Of a stretch of 64,000 nt of DNA, positions 7,584 through 17,514 are shown piece after piece. The stretch is from Prevotella sp. Lineage in GTDB: Bacteria; Bacteroidota; Bacteroidia; Bacteroidales; Bacteroidaceae. Numbering within the stretch: the stretch's first letter is position 1; each line of letters opens with the position of its first letter. The position numbers were made by a program, and so were the translations under genes. Under the pieces are notes generated by a model that worked only from the letters and a program-made list of their open reading frames with translations, made no database searches and was not told the origin of the DNA. Where the stretch lies: positions 1 through 64,000 of the forward strand of contig JAGCDO010000062.1 of NCBI GenBank assembly GCA_017651265.1, read 5' to 3'.

Positions 7584-8657
7584 ATGAAACCACAAAAGAT
7601 ATTATTCATCGATCGCGACGGTACGCTGATAGAAGAGCCTGCCGATGAGCAGATTGATGCTTTCGAGAAATTGAAATTCGTCAAAGGAGTGTTCCGCAAC
7701 CTGGGATTCATCCGACAGAATCTTGACTTCCGCTTCGTCATGGTGAGCAACCAGGACGGACTGGGTACGGATGCTTTCCCTGAGGACACGTTCTGGCCTG
7801 TTCATAACTTTATCCTGCAAACACTCGAAGGAGAAGGGATTACTTTCGATGATATCAAAATCGACCCGCATTTCCCGGAGGATAACCATCCTAACCGCAA
7901 ACCAGGCATCGGAATGCTCAAGGAGTATATCAATAACCCTGCTTATGATATTCCTGGCAGCTACGTGATTGGCGACCGCGAAAGCGACCGTCAACTGGCT
8001 GAGAACTTAGGGTGTAAGGCATTCATACTCGATAAAGATTTGACCTGGGAACGAATCGCTGAACTCCTGTTTGCTGGGGAACGTGTTGCTGAGGTGAGAA
8101 GGACTACCAAGGAAACGGATATACACGTCAGACTGAACATCGACGGAACGGGAAAATGTGATATATCCACAGGACTGGGCTTCTTCGACCACATGTTGGA
8201 GCAGATTGGCAAACATGGAATGATGGACCTGCTGATACACACCAAGGGAGACCTCCATGTGGATGAGCACCACACCATCGAAGATACAGCCATCGCATTA
8301 GGTGAGTGTATCTTACAAGCATTAGGCGACAAGCGCGGCATCGAGCGTTACGGCTATTGTCTGCCCATGGATGACTGTCTGTGCTCAGTGGCACTTGACT
8401 TCGGCGGTCGTCCCTGGCTCGTATGGGATGCCACGTTCCAACGGGAGCGCATCGGTGAGATGCCCACAGAAATGTTCCTCCATTTCTTCAAGAGTCTGAG
8501 TGATGCGGCCAAGATGAACCTGAACATCAAGGCAGAAGGACAAAATGAGCACCATAAGATTGAAGGAATCTTCAAGGCACTGGCTCGTGCGCTGAAAATG
8601 GCGGTACGTCGTGACATCTATCACTACGAACTACCATCCACTAAAGGCGTGCTATAA
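7584..8657 (+). CDS. hisB: HisB, histidinol-phosphatase / imidazoleglycerol-phosphate dehydratase
   Basis: A 357-residue bifunctional enzyme for steps 6 and 8 of histidine synthesis. Residues 1-165 form a HAD phosphatase domain with FIDRDGTL (Asp10 nucleophile, Asp12 acid/base) and [14 protein letters not shown]. From about residue 168 comes the dehydratase domain with [11 protein letters not shown], the metal-binding DEHHTIEDT and a second EHHKIEG. Both active-site sets appear intact and the length is normal for the fused form. Separated from hisG by a transglycosylase gene on the opposite strand. Confidence 0.96.
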   Translation: MKPQKILFIDRDGTLIEEPADEQIDAFEKLKFVKGVFRNLGFIRQNLDFRFVMVSNQDGLGTDAFPEDTFWPVHNFILQTLEGEGITFDDIKIDPHFPEDNHPNRKPGIGMLKEYINNPAYDIPGSYVIGDRESDRQLAENLGCKAFILDKDLTWERIAELLFAGERVAEVRRTTKETDIHVRLNIDGTGKCDISTGLGFFDHMLEQIGKHGMMDLLIHTKGDLHVDEHHTIEDTAIALGECILQALGDKRGIERYGYCLPMDDCLCSVALDFGGRPWLVWDATFQRERIGEMPTEMFLHFFKSLSDAAKMNLNIKAEGQNEHHKIEGIFKALARALKMAVRRDIYHYELPSTKGVL

Positions 8658-9863
8658 TCAAACGTGATATTTGTATTTCTTCTTGGCTTTTCGTGGAGCC
8701 ACGGGAGAAATGCTACCACCTGCTGAAGGGAGTTTACCCATTGGTACGCCACGGTACTGAGCATAACGGGCACGGATTCGATCGACGTAATCGACAGTCT
8801 CGTTGGCACGCATATAACCGTGCTTCACCACCGGGTCGTTATAGCCTGCAGGCTCACGCAACAACAACATGTTACGTGCCACATCGCCCCATCGCTGGGG
8901 GTTGCCACCATTCTTACGGGTCAATGCCATTGCATCCCTTACATGCATGGCACCTCCGTTATAGGCTGCCAAAACGAAGTTCTGTCGTTCGGTTACGTTA
9001 GGAATATCACTAAAGGTACTGCTCAGTTCCTGAAGATAACGGGCAGCGGCAGAGATATTCGGTTCTGGTGTATGGATATCCGACATAGCGAGACCTAAGT
9101 GCGCAGCAGTACCAGGCATAATCTGCATCAGTCCGCGAGCCCCGGCCCACGACCGTGCTTGCGGGTCAAAACAACTCTCCTGATAGCACTGCGCTGCCAT
9201 CAAACGCCAGTCCCACCTTGCCAAAGGCGCATATTTTCTGAACAGATCATCGTATTTGGAGATCACACCCGTACTCCTGTTGAGAAACGGCGAATAAACA
9301 TGTCGTTTCACGCTTGCGGTAGTCAGCAACCGATGCTCCTCCTGCTTGATATCCTCCAGCATATTCGGTTTGTACCACTGATTGAGTGCATCGGCAAGTT
9401 CCGTGTTATTTGATTGTACCAGCCAACGACCTTCCACACCGCAGAACTTCAAACTGTCACTACCAAGGATAGAATCAGGCAAAGTTTTCATCAAACTGTC
9501 GGGCAACATATAAGCAATTACATCTGCCTCACCACGCCCTAGTTTCCAGATCATCTCCAAAGTATCCTTGCACAACTCTACCCGCAAGGATACGCCGAGA
9601 CTCTGTGCGAACTTCTCGCATAAGAGGAACTGTGCTCCCATTCCCTTTCCATGATAGTCGTAGTAGGTCTCAGGACCAGACAACGTCAGCATGATCATCT
9701 CACCGTTTGTCTGAATATCCCTTAAGGTGAAACTATCAGACACAGGAATACTATCCGTCTGCACCTCACCCCATGGAGTGACGAGTCGGGTATCCTGCTT
9801 TTCTTTCTTGCATGAAGTCAAACAGATCATCCCTAACACGATGTACAAACATATCCTCTTCAA
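8658..9863 (-). CDS. MltF-like lytic transglycosylase lipoprotein
   Basis: About 401 residues from TTG 9863. Upstream in-frame ATG 9917 is disfavoured because a -7 box (9873-9880) lies between the two; from the TTG the sequence reads as a clean lipoprotein signal with Cys18 (CLTSCKK). Residues ~50-210 resemble a periplasmic solute-binding (SBP_bac_3) domain; residues ~235-365 are an SLT lysozyme-like domain with catalytic Glu in YQESCFDP and the GLMQIMPGTA motif. This order is that of membrane-bound lytic transglycosylase F, which cleaves peptidoglycan glycan strands. Convergent with hisB, whose stop codon ends at 8657. Confidence 0.88.
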   Translation of the reverse strand: MKRICLYIVLGMICLTSCKKEKQDTRLVTPWGEVQTDSIPVSDSFTLRDIQTNGEMIMLTLSGPETYYDYHGKGMGAQFLLCEKFAQSLGVSLRVELCKDTLEMIWKLGRGEADVIAYMLPDSLMKTLPDSILGSDSLKFCGVEGRWLVQSNNTELADALNQWYKPNMLEDIKQEEHRLLTTASVKRHVYSPFLNRSTGVISKYDDLFRKYAPLARWDWRLMAAQCYQESCFDPQARSWAGARGLMQIMPGTAAHLGLAMSDIHTPEPNISAAARYLQELSSTFSDIPNVTERQNFVLAAYNGGAMHVRDAMALTRKNGGNPQRWGDVARNMLLLREPAGYNDPVVKHGYMRANETVDYVDRIRARYAQYRGVPMGKLPSAGGSISPVAPRKAKKKYKYHV

Positions 9864-9872
9864 AACGCGGGA

Positions 9873-9880
9873 CAAAGGTA
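9873..9880 (-). promoter_or_regulatory. Promoter -7 box of transglycosylase gene
   Basis: TACCTTTG on the minus strand, 9 bp before the proposed TTG start, implying a very short or absent leader. It forms the edge of a promoter module that runs to the palindromic core at 9944-9968. Confidence 0.55.
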
Positions 9881-9968
9881 GTGCAAACCAAGCGAAACAC
9901 CAAAGAAAAACAACCATTTCTTTGGTTTTTCACTCACTTATTCGTACTTTTGGCTTCGCCGAAGGTAC
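9873..9968. repeat. Promoter module copy between transglycosylase and hisG
   Basis: Starts with the CAAAGGTA edge, carries an A/T-rich hairpin (CCAAAGAAA/TTTCTTTGG) and ends with the core GTACTTTTGGCTTCGCCG...GGTAC (9944-9968). Same architecture as 5540-5690, 19540-19701 and 62553-62711. Confidence 0.65.
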
Positions 9969-10092
9969 TCCCGTTCGGAAAAACTCAAATTAATTTGACC
10001 TTTGGTCTTATTTTGTCACGACTCAACAAATGAAATGCAAGCATTTCTTTGTTTTCGCTGCTCCAAAATTTGGTTTTTCTCTCACTTATTCG

Positions 10093-10100
10093 TACCTTTG
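10093..10100 (+). promoter_or_regulatory. Promoter -7 box of hisGDC
   Basis: TACCTTTG followed by GCAGC, 49 bp before hisG. No His-rich leader peptide or attenuator-like hairpin is seen between it and the gene. Confidence 0.65.
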
Positions 10101-10148
10101 CAGCGTTTTATAAGTAAGAATACCATAAAAGTAAGAGATTATAACGAT

Positions 10149-11000
10149 ATGTTAAGGATAGCTGTACAATCCAAAGGTCGTCTGTTTGAAGACACCATCA
10201 ATCTGCTGACAGAAGCCGATATCAAGATCAGTGCGTCAAGGCGCACATTGTTGGTTCAGTCGTCTAACTTCCCCCTCGAAGTGCTGTACCTGCGTGATGA
10301 TGACATCCCGCAAAGTGTGGCAAGCGGTGTGGCCGACATCGGTGTGGTGGGCGAAAATGAGTTCGTAGAACGCCACGAGGATGCGGAGGTCATCTCACGC
10401 TTGGGCTTCAGTAAGTGCCGGTTGAGTCTGGCCATCCCCAAGAGTATCGACTACCCAGGTTTGGAATGGTTCAATGGTAAGAAGATTGCCACCTCCTACC
10501 CCTATATCCTCCGCCGTTTCCTGGAGGAGAAAGGAATCAACGCCGACATCCATGTGATTACTGGTAGCGTTGAGATCAGTCCGGGTATCGGACTGGCCGA
10601 CGGTATCTTTGATATCGTTAGCAGCGGCTCTACCTTGGTAAGCAATAACCTGAGCGAGGTGGAAGTGGTGATGCAGAGTGAGGCCCTGCTTATCGCCAAC
10701 AAAAATTTGAGTGAGGACAAACGTCAGATCCTAGCCGATATGCTCTTCCGCTTCGAGGCTGTGAAACAGGCGGAGGATAAGAAATATGTGCGTATGAATG
10801 CGCCGAAGGCCAAGTTAAAGGAGATTATCGAGGTACTGCCTGGACTGAAGAGTCCTACCATCATCCCATTAGCCGACGAAGAATGGTGCTCTGTGCATAC
10901 CGTGCTCGACCAGAAACGGTTCTGGGAGATTATCGGTAAGTTGAAAGAGTTGGGCGCGCAAGGTATTCTGGTGACTCCCATCGAAAAGATGATTCTGTAA
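10149..11000 (+). CDS. hisG: HisG, ATP phosphoribosyltransferase (long form)
   Basis: A 283-residue enzyme starting at ATG 10149 (MLRIAVQSKG); the frame is open further upstream but that would cross the promoter. It makes phosphoribosyl-ATP from ATP and PRPP, the first and feedback-regulated step of histidine synthesis. Residues 1-205 hold the two catalytic lobes with the PRPP-loop region GIFDIVSSGSTLVSN (about 155-170); residues ~210-283 are the ACT/PII-like regulatory domain typical of the long form, which does not need HisZ. Leads hisG-hisD-hisC. Confidence 0.96.
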   Translation: MLRIAVQSKGRLFEDTINLLTEADIKISASRRTLLVQSSNFPLEVLYLRDDDIPQSVASGVADIGVVGENEFVERHEDAEVISRLGFSKCRLSLAIPKSIDYPGLEWFNGKKIATSYPYILRRFLEEKGINADIHVITGSVEISPGIGLADGIFDIVSSGSTLVSNNLSEVEVVMQSEALLIANKNLSEDKRQILADMLFRFEAVKQAEDKKYVRMNAPKAKLKEIIEVLPGLKSPTIIPLADEEWCSVHTVLDQKRFWEIIGKLKELGAQGILVTPIEKMIL

Positions 11001-11001
11001 A

Positions 11002-11036
11002 ATTGAAAATTGATAAATGATAATTGAAAATTAAAA
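11002..11036. repeat. Heptamer array, hisG/hisD junction
   Basis: Five units of exactly 7 bp (ATTGAAA, ATTGATA, AATGATA, ATTGAAA, ATTAAAA) run from 1 bp after the hisG stop to the base before the hisD GTG start. On the other strand the core is again TCAAnnn. Confidence 0.88.
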
Positions 11037-12323
11037 GTGAAGATCATACGATACCCCGAGAGAGGTGAATGGAAGAAGATTGTGGAACGTCCGCACCTGG
11101 ACGTGTCACAGTTGAATGCCATTGTGAAGAGCGTACTGGATGATATCCGCGCCAACGGTGACAAGGCCGTGATGGCTTATGAAGAGAAGTTCGACCATGT
11201 GAAGCTTTCTTCTCTCGTTGTCAGTGAAGCGGAGATCGAAGAGGCCATGACATTGGTCAGTGAAGATCTGCTTTCATCGCTCCGCACCGCCCATCATAAC
11301 ATCAAGGCATTCCATGAGGCACAGCGCTATGAGGGTATCCGTGTAGAGACAGCCCCTGGCGTTACCTGCTGGCAGAAGAGTGTTCCCATTGATAAGGTAG
11401 GACTCTATATCCCCGGTGGAACAGCCCCCTTGTTCAGTACGGTTCTAATGCTGGCCACTCCAGCAAAGATTGCAGGATGTAAGGAGATCGTGCTCTGCAC
11501 ACCTCCGAACCGAGAAGGAAAGGTGAATCCAGCCATTCTGGCCGCAGCACGTATCGCGGGTGTCAACAAGATCTTCAAAGCTGGTGGTGTGCAAGCTATT
11601 GGTGCCATGGCCTACGGTACGGAAAGTGTTCCTAAGGTCTATAAGATCTTCGGTCCTGGAAACCAGTATGTGATGGCTGCCAAACAACAGGTGTCACTGC
11701 ATGATGTGGCCATCGACATGCCTGCAGGACCTTCAGAGGTATGCGTGGTAGCCGACGAGACCAGTCGTCCCGACTTCGTAGCAGCCGACCTCCTGTCGCA
11801 GGCGGAGCATGGTATCGACTCACAGGTGTTCCTCATCTCCACCTCAGAAAAGATGATTGAAGAGGTAAGAAAGGAGATTGATATACAACTTGAGCAATTA
11901 CCCAGAAAAGAACTGGCTGCCAAAACGTTGGAAAACTCAACCTTCGTGTTGGTACACGATGGTCAGGAGGCCATGGACCTGAGTAACGCTTACGCTCCCG
12001 AACACCTGATCATTACAACAGCCAACTATCAGGAGCTGGCTGAGAAAGTGGTGAATGCTGGTAGCGTATTCCTCGGACTGTATGCTTGTGAGAGTGCTGG
12101 CGACTATGCCAGCGGCACAAACCATACTCTGCCCACCCATGGATATGCCACCGCCTATAGTGGCGTGAACCTCGATAGCTATAACCGCAAGGTTACCTTC
12201 CAGCATCTCACTGAGGAAGGAATCCGCAGCATAGGACATGCTGTAGAGGTAATGGCCGAGAACGAGCAACTGGATGCCCACAAAAATGCCATGACCCTGC
12301 GTGTTCGCGCAATTGATAATTGA
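11037..12323 (+). CDS. hisD: HisD, histidinol dehydrogenase
   Basis: A 428-residue NAD-dependent zinc enzyme that performs the last two oxidations to L-histidine. GTG start at 11037, directly after the heptamer array. Family signatures are present: [15 protein letters not shown] (~122-136), [15 protein letters not shown] (~203-217), DMPAGPSEV and [11 protein letters not shown] with zinc ligands, and the C-terminal SGTNHTLPT. Normal length. The stop codon falls in an ATTGATA-type repeat. Confidence 0.96.
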   Translation: MKIIRYPERGEWKKIVERPHLDVSQLNAIVKSVLDDIRANGDKAVMAYEEKFDHVKLSSLVVSEAEIEEAMTLVSEDLLSSLRTAHHNIKAFHEAQRYEGIRVETAPGVTCWQKSVPIDKVGLYIPGGTAPLFSTVLMLATPAKIAGCKEIVLCTPPNREGKVNPAILAAARIAGVNKIFKAGGVQAIGAMAYGTESVPKVYKIFGPGNQYVMAAKQQVSLHDVAIDMPAGPSEVCVVADETSRPDFVAADLLSQAEHGIDSQVFLISTSEKMIEEVRKEIDIQLEQLPRKELAAKTLENSTFVLVHDGQEAMDLSNAYAPEHLIITTANYQELAEKVVNAGSVFLGLYACESAGDYASGTNHTLPTHGYATAYSGVNLDSYNRKVTFQHLTEEGIRSIGHAVEVMAENEQLDAHKNAMTLRVRAIDN

Positions 12324-12334
12324 TTATTATATTG

Positions 12335-12406
12335 CCCATCAACCCCATTCTGCCCATTCTGCCCATCAACCCCATCAACCGCATCAACCCCATTAACCCC
12401 ATATTA
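12335..12406. repeat. Nonamer array, hisD/hisC junction
   Basis: Eight tandem 9-bp units of the type CCCATCAAC with variants CCCATTCTG, CGCATCAAC and CCCATTAAC; the last is imperfect. Because 9 is divisible by 3 the array stays open and prolongs the hisC reading frame upstream (LPINPILPI...), but the conserved HisC protein starts at 12413. Related arrays join hisA/hisF and hisF/hisIE. Confidence 0.88.
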
Positions 12407-12412
12407 TCAAAC

Positions 12413-13447
12413 ATGAAATCCCTTGAGCAACTCACCAGACCCAACATCTGGAACCTCGCACCCTATAGCTCTGCCCGCAACGAATATGCGGGGCGCGAAG
12501 CAAGAGTGTTCCTCGATGCGAACGAGAATCCCTACAACCAGCCCTTCAACCGCTACCCTGATCCGTTGCAGTTGGAGCTGAAGAAACGTCTTTCTGCTGT
12601 GAAAGGGGTACCCGAGGATTGTATCTTCCTCGGTAACGGCAGTGATGAGGCCATCGACCTCCCCTACCGTTGCTTCACCCGTCCGGGCATTGATAATGTG
12701 GTGGCCATGGAGCCCACCTACGGCATGTACAAGGTGTGTGCCGACATCAACGACGTCGAGTATCGTCCAGTACTACTGGACGAACATTACCAGATCACTG
12801 CCGACCGACTCCTTGCAGCCTGCGATGACAACACCAAGATCATCTGGCTCTGCTCTCCTAACAACCCCACAGGTAACAGCATTCAACGTGAGGAGATCAT
12901 CAAGGTGATCAATAGTTTCGAAGGACTCGTCATCGTTGACGAGGCTTACAGTGATTTCGCTGCAGAACGTCCGTTACGACTGGATATCCAGAAGTACCCG
13001 AACCTGATTGTATTGAACACGTTCAGTAAAGCTTGGGGCTGTGCTGCCATCCGCCTGGGAATGGCATTTGCCCAGTCTGCTATTATTGATTTATATAATA
13101 AGGTGAAATATCCGTATAACGTGAACCAGCTCACGCAGCAACAGGCTTTGGAAGCGTTGAAAGATCCGTACGAGGTAGATAAATGGGTGAAGATGCTGAT
13201 GCAGGAGCGTTCCCGTATGATGCAGAACGTGGCCTTGTTACCCATCACCGAGAAGGTCTATCCCACTGATGCGAACTTCTTCCTCGTGAAGGTTACCGAT
13301 GCTCAGAAAATTTATAACTACCTTGTTGACCGCGGTATCATTGTTCGTAACCGCAACCGCGTGCAACTTTGTCAGAACTGTCTGCGTATCACCGTTGGAA
13401 ACAAATCGGAGAACAACGAATTACTCGCTGCTCTCCGACAGTATTGA
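12413..13447 (+). CDS. hisC: HisC, histidinol-phosphate aminotransferase
   Basis: A 344-residue PLP-dependent class II aminotransferase that converts imidazole-acetol phosphate to histidinol phosphate. ATG 12413 ([13 protein letters not shown]) is chosen because the 31 upstream codons are 9-bp repeat. Motifs: [40 protein letters not shown] and the PLP Schiff-base Lys in [13 protein letters not shown]. Last gene of hisGDC; convergent with the C69 peptidase gene. Confidence 0.95.
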   Translation: MKSLEQLTRPNIWNLAPYSSARNEYAGREARVFLDANENPYNQPFNRYPDPLQLELKKRLSAVKGVPEDCIFLGNGSDEAIDLPYRCFTRPGIDNVVAMEPTYGMYKVCADINDVEYRPVLLDEHYQITADRLLAACDDNTKIIWLCSPNNPTGNSIQREEIIKVINSFEGLVIVDEAYSDFAAERPLRLDIQKYPNLIVLNTFSKAWGCAAIRLGMAFAQSAIIDLYNKVKYPYNVNQLTQQQALEALKDPYEVDKWVKMLMQERSRMMQNVALLPITEKVYPTDANFFLVKVTDAQKIYNYLVDRGIIVRNRNRVQLCQNCLRITVGNKSENNELLAALRQY

Positions 13448-13454
13448 TATTTAT

Positions 13455-13513
13455 GTGGAATGAGAATTCTCATTCCACATTCCTCATTCCACATTCCACA
13501 TTCCTCATTCCAC
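13455..13513. repeat. 24-bp perfect palindrome followed by six heptamers
   Basis: 13455-13478 is a perfect palindrome with the centre GAATTC. Its right half continues into six 7-bp units (ATTCCAC or ATTCCTC) to 13513, just before the stop codon of the convergent peptidase gene. It may act as a two-way terminator between hisC and that gene. The unit differs from the TCAA type but keeps the 7-bp period. Confidence 0.8.
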
Positions 13514-13515
13514 CA

Positions 13516-15177
13516 TCACTCAGGTACCGCAAAGCGGTCGCCGGTGGTTTCCACCAACTGCTTAGCCACCTTTTCTGAATAGCCTGTACGTTTTACGGTA
13601 GCGCCTAAGCCCGTTTCTGTGCGCAGGAACTTTCCGTCTTTCTCGGGTTTCACCACCATATCATTGTATTTCACCACGAGATACCAGCCAAGCTGCTTCC
13701 AGCGAGCCAGCATCTGTTGTGCCTTTTCAATTCCGTAGTTATTCAGGAAAGTCACAGCCTCAGCGGGGTTCTTCTCATAAAGTGCCTGCGCTTTCTCTTC
13801 CACTTCTTTCTGAGCAGCGAAATACGAGTTCTCCAAAGAGTCGCGTACCTCCTTCAATGACGGGAACATCTGTGAATAACGCGGATAGACCATATTGCTC
13901 ACCCAGTTACATACCCAGAAGGCATTCTTATCAGAGAACGTCACATCGTCGGCTCCAGGTGTATCGTAGCACTCCGGCTGACGGGTGGAACTACAATAGA
14001 TTGGCGTGTAGGCCACCATGTTACCATCGTCATTACCAAACCAGATAATACCACCAATGGCATCCGGCAGCCAGGAACGAAGCTGACAGACATATGAGAA
14101 CCCAGCCTGCTGCGTAGAGATAGGACGTTCGTTGAAATACTTCTTATCCCCCACCTTGAAACTCAGTGGTGTGATACGGTAGGGCATTTCCCACAACCCT
14201 TGTCCCATGTCATTACTCAGGTCGAAAGGTGTTCCTTCGTAGTGATCGCGCATACAAGCCTCCATGTCCTGCAGAGATACCTTCTTGTTAGGTACAATCC
14301 ACAACGGCATCGGTTCGGCATCCTTCACGATACCAGCAGCATAATCCACATAGCGGTCCATCTCATCCGAGAAATGGTTGAAGAAACTCCATACACGAGC
14401 TTCACAAGCACGACGACCGGAGAAGTCGGGCGCTGCAAAGGCCGCATTGAACGAGAACTCTGCATCCTTACCGCTGAACCAGCCCATGTCGCGGGCATAC
14501 TGGATCATACCCTTGGAGAACATCACGTTCTTCTTATCCTTCTGGTTGAAGGTGGTAATACGACTCTGGTTAGCATGGGCACAGATGCACTCATCAGGAA
14601 TACGAAGAGCCACCCACACCACACGCGGGGCCTTGTCGGTATGGTACTTCGTGCCTGGTGTTCCCGTGCCCATCATCTCCATGATCCATGCCTCGTTGGG
14701 ATCACAGATCGTGAAGGTCTCACCTTCCGAGTTATAACCATATTTCTCTACCAAGGATGTCATTACCATGATAGCCTCCCGTGCTGTCTTAGCCCGTTGC
14801 AATCCGAGGTACATCAGACTACCGTAGTCGATGATGCCTGTGGTATCTACCATTTCCTCACGACCGCCGAAGGTGGTCTCACCGATCGACACCTGATACT
14901 CATTGATATTCCCGATAACGTTATAAGTAATCGGTGCTTCAGGAATCCATCCATGGTTCACATCCGTGTCGTAGTCGATGATCCATCGTTTCTCATCTGC
15001 CGTATGCTTCCCAGCCGGGTAATGACAGAGATTGGTAAACATACCATAGCTGTCGGCACTATACGAACAGAACACACTGCCGTCGGTGGTTGCTTTCTTC
15101 CCTGCAATCAGGTTGGTGCAGGCCATTCCATAAACAGCCATGCTCAAGAGGGAAACTGTTAGAATAATCTTTTTCAT
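13516..15177 (-). CDS. C69-family dipeptidase (PepD-like)
   Basis: A 553-residue Ntn-fold peptidase of family C69/U34. ATG 15177 (MKKIILT) gives a proper signal peptide; the in-frame ATG at 15213 adds a polar extension. Cleavage before Cys20 (GMACTNLIAGK) would expose the N-terminal Cys nucleophile, as in other exported members. Further motifs: TTDGSVFCSYSAD, GEGETFTICDPNEAW-like (GETFTICDP, ~175) and AHANQSRIT. Likely cleaves dipeptides in the periplasm. Last of the minus-strand run cstA, beta-barrel, nadC, M23, C69. Confidence 0.9.
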   Translation of the reverse strand: MKKIILTVSLLSMAVYGMACTNLIAGKKATTDGSVFCSYSADSYGMFTNLCHYPAGKHTADEKRWIIDYDTDVNHGWIPEAPITYNVIGNINEYQVSIGETTFGGREEMVDTTGIIDYGSLMYLGLQRAKTAREAIMVMTSLVEKYGYNSEGETFTICDPNEAWIMEMMGTGTPGTKYHTDKAPRVVWVALRIPDECICAHANQSRITTFNQKDKKNVMFSKGMIQYARDMGWFSGKDAEFSFNAAFAAPDFSGRRACEARVWSFFNHFSDEMDRYVDYAAGIVKDAEPMPLWIVPNKKVSLQDMEACMRDHYEGTPFDLSNDMGQGLWEMPYRITPLSFKVGDKKYFNERPISTQQAGFSYVCQLRSWLPDAIGGIIWFGNDDGNMVAYTPIYCSSTRQPECYDTPGADDVTFSDKNAFWVCNWVSNMVYPRYSQMFPSLKEVRDSLENSYFAAQKEVEEKAQALYEKNPAEAVTFLNNYGIEKAQQMLARWKQLGWYLVVKYNDMVVKPEKDGKFLRTETGLGATVKRTGYSEKVAKQLVETTGDRFAVPE

Positions 15178-15187
15178 ATATGTTGTA

Positions 15188-16588
15188 TCATTTTTGTTTA
15201 TAGCCGATTTCATACGACAAACCCAGGTCGCGTATCTTTCCTGTCACCCAACCGTCATGGTATTCCGCCTCCACCTCCTTGTCGCCATCGCACAGGATGC
15301 AAAGATGTTCGGTATCTTTCACCTCGCGGTCAAGACGGATGGAGAGTGTGGCCCAGCTGAAGAGCGGATAGGAAACATCGGTGAAGCGATAGACTTTAGA
15401 AAGACCGCCTCCTTTGCTCACTATCGTTGGATTCATCTCCACATCATCTGGCAACAGACCCCGACGAACCATCAGTTGCACGCCCGGTAGCTGGAAGTTA
15501 TTCATGCGGTCCCAGTGCAGCACCCATGCCGCATGCTGTGTCCGTTTGGGCGGAATTGTCTGTTTCTTCCCTCGTACCACGAAGGTATATTGCGACTGGT
15601 TTCCAAACTTATCCGTGAGGGTATACACAAAGCGGTAATCACGCTCCTCATTGAAGTCGACAATTCCCCTGTTAGCGTTGGCATGGATTACAGGAAGCGT
15701 GTTTCCCGGCTCGATGAACGATTTCATGAACCACACGCTGGCATAACGGAAGAAAGGATAGTCGCCCCAGGAGTTCACCATGCGGTTGCAGTCCATCGGG
15801 ATCTTATCCACATCGCTCGAGAACACCAGCTCGTCGTCAACCATCAGCTCCGTTTTGCGGATACCGTATTTGTTATACGACTCCTCCATGTAGTCGTTCG
15901 CCCAGATGCCAAATCCCACCTTTCCCCAAGCCGTGAAAGGACGGTCGAGATGATGCGCATTGAAGGGGAACCACTGCTGGACAGACGATTCACAGAACAC
16001 GCCCTCCCCCGATACTGGATAAGCCTTGAAGGCATGCGCCATGGGTGGCGTGGTATCTTTGATAAGATCTGGGAGGAAGTCGAGCGGATCAACCATATCC
16101 CACGACTTCGTCTCGTGGAGTTCCAGATGCAAATGGGGAGCCTGACTGCTTCCCGTATTCCCACTGATGGCGATCAGCTGCCCTGCAGACACAGGGTATT
16201 CCGTCGGTGAGAGGATAATATCTGCCGGTGGAGAAGGTTTCTTGTATTCGTCGATGATGTCCGACTGTCCGTTTGCTCTGCGATGACGACTCACGGCTGC
16301 CCGCAATACCGGCACAAAGTCCTTGAGATGACAATACACGCTGGTGTAGCCATTAGGGTGTTGGACATAGACGGCGTTTCCGAAGCCGGAGATGCCGATG
16401 GTGATTCTGCTCACATAACCTTCACCGATCGAAAAGATCGGTTTCCCCACGGCCTGCTGCGTCTTCACGTCGATGCCGCCATGGAAATGGTGCGGTCGGG
16501 GCTCACCAAAGTTTCCCGCCAACGATACAGGATAGTTGACGGGAGATGAAAACTGTAAGGATACAGCCAGCAGAAGCGATGCTAACAT
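15188..16588 (-). CDS. M23-family metallopeptidase
   Basis: A 466-residue exported LytM-type peptidase. A short signal peptide (residues 1-12) is followed directly by the catalytic domain: zinc ligands in HFHGGID (His36, Asp40) and HLH (His152, His154). It likely cleaves peptidoglycan cross-links. The remaining ~300 residues form a beta-rich C-terminal region without a recognised domain. Its ATG overlaps the nadC stop codon by 7 bp, so translation is probably coupled; the C69 peptidase starts 10 bp after its stop. Confidence 0.9.
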   Translation of the reverse strand: MLASLLLAVSLQFSSPVNYPVSLAGNFGEPRPHHFHGGIDVKTQQAVGKPIFSIGEGYVSRITIGISGFGNAVYVQHPNGYTSVYCHLKDFVPVLRAAVSRHRRANGQSDIIDEYKKPSPPADIILSPTEYPVSAGQLIAISGNTGSSQAPHLHLELHETKSWDMVDPLDFLPDLIKDTTPPMAHAFKAYPVSGEGVFCESSVQQWFPFNAHHLDRPFTAWGKVGFGIWANDYMEESYNKYGIRKTELMVDDELVFSSDVDKIPMDCNRMVNSWGDYPFFRYASVWFMKSFIEPGNTLPVIHANANRGIVDFNEERDYRFVYTLTDKFGNQSQYTFVVRGKKQTIPPKRTQHAAWVLHWDRMNNFQLPGVQLMVRRGLLPDDVEMNPTIVSKGGGLSKVYRFTDVSYPLFSWATLSIRLDREVKDTEHLCILCDGDKEVEAEYHDGWVTGKIRDLGLSYEIGYKQK

Positions 16589-17505
16589 GCCTTGAACTTC
16601 GTTCGAGCCTGCTCACACTCGGCCGAATCAACACTAGCCTTGTTCGGCACTCGCTCAACCGCAGCCTTGAAGCTCATGTCGAGACCCTTCACGGAATGTG
16701 TCAATGCTCCCACGGAGACGTAGTCAACACCACATTCCGCATAGTCGCGTATTGTGTCGAAGGTAATACCACCGCTCGATTCTGTCTCGTAACGACCACC
16801 GATGATTTCCACCGCCTTCTTCGTGTCGGGCACGGAGAAGTTGTCGAGCATGATGCGGTTCACGCCACCACAATCGAGCACCTGCTGGAGCTCATCGAAG
16901 TTACGCACCTCGATCTCGATCTTCAGATTGAGACCTTTCTCCTTGAGGTATGCATGACAGCGGTTGATGGCGTTGGCAATACCGCCGGAGAAATCCACAT
17001 GGTTATCCTTGAGCAGGATCATGTCGAAGAGTCCGATACGATGGTTCACGCCACCGCCAATCTTCACTGCCTGTTTCTCCAACATACGCATGCCAGGAGT
17101 CGTCTTACGGGTATCCAGCACCCTTGTATGTGTTCCTTCGAGCCGTTTCACATAACGGTTGGTCATCGTGGCAATACCGCTCATCCGTTGCATGATGTTC
17201 AGCATCAGGCGTTCCGTCTGAAGCAGCGAGCGCACCTTTCCTGTTACGACCATGGCCACATCCCCTTTCTTCACCGGGGAGCCATCACCAATCAGCACCT
17301 CCACCTGCATGTCGGGATCAAAGCGAGCAAACACCCGCTTTGCCACCTCCACGCCAGCCAGAATGCCGTCTTCCTTGATCAGCAATCGACTCTTCCCCAT
17401 CGCATCCTCAGGGATGCAGCAAAGAGTGGTATGGTCGCCATCTCCGATATCCTCCGCAAACGAAAGATCAATCAGAGCGTCTTCCAATTCATTGACGGAT
17501 AACAT
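16582..17505 (-). CDS. nadC: NadC, nicotinate-nucleotide pyrophosphorylase
   Basis: A 307-residue quinolinate phosphoribosyltransferase of NAD synthesis. N-terminal LSFAEDIGDGDHTT, then DTRKTTPGMRMLEKQAV and GGGVNHRIGLFDMILLKDNH, which bind quinolinate and PRPP, and the barrel ends with SSGGITFDTIRDYAECGVD. Complete and of normal length, with a slightly long C-terminus. nadA and nadB are not in the window. Starts 9 bp after the beta-barrel gene stop. Confidence 0.95.
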   Translation of the reverse strand: MLSVNELEDALIDLSFAEDIGDGDHTTLCCIPEDAMGKSRLLIKEDGILAGVEVAKRVFARFDPDMQVEVLIGDGSPVKKGDVAMVVTGKVRSLLQTERLMLNIMQRMSGIATMTNRYVKRLEGTHTRVLDTRKTTPGMRMLEKQAVKIGGGVNHRIGLFDMILLKDNHVDFSGGIANAINRCHAYLKEKGLNLKIEIEVRNFDELQQVLDCGGVNRIMLDNFSVPDTKKAVEIIGGRYETESSGGITFDTIRDYAECGVDYVSVGALTHSVKGLDMSFKAAVERVPNKASVDSAECEQARTKFKAC

Positions 17506-17514
17506 AGTTGTTCA

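Noticed and set aside
10002-10148. N-terminal extension of HisG
   Set aside because: The upstream codons cross the TACCTTTG promoter and do not resemble HisG; the conserved start is ATG 10149.
10101-10148. His attenuator or leader peptide before hisG
   Set aside because: No run of His codons and no alternative hairpins are visible in the short leader.
14200-15162. 320-residue plus-strand open frame opposite the C69 peptidase
   Set aside because: It is an antisense shadow of a clearly conserved peptidase gene; its protein shows no domain.
16546-17502. 318-residue plus-strand open frame opposite nadC
   Set aside because: Almost exact antisense of nadC; explained by codon bias, no promoter or family pattern.
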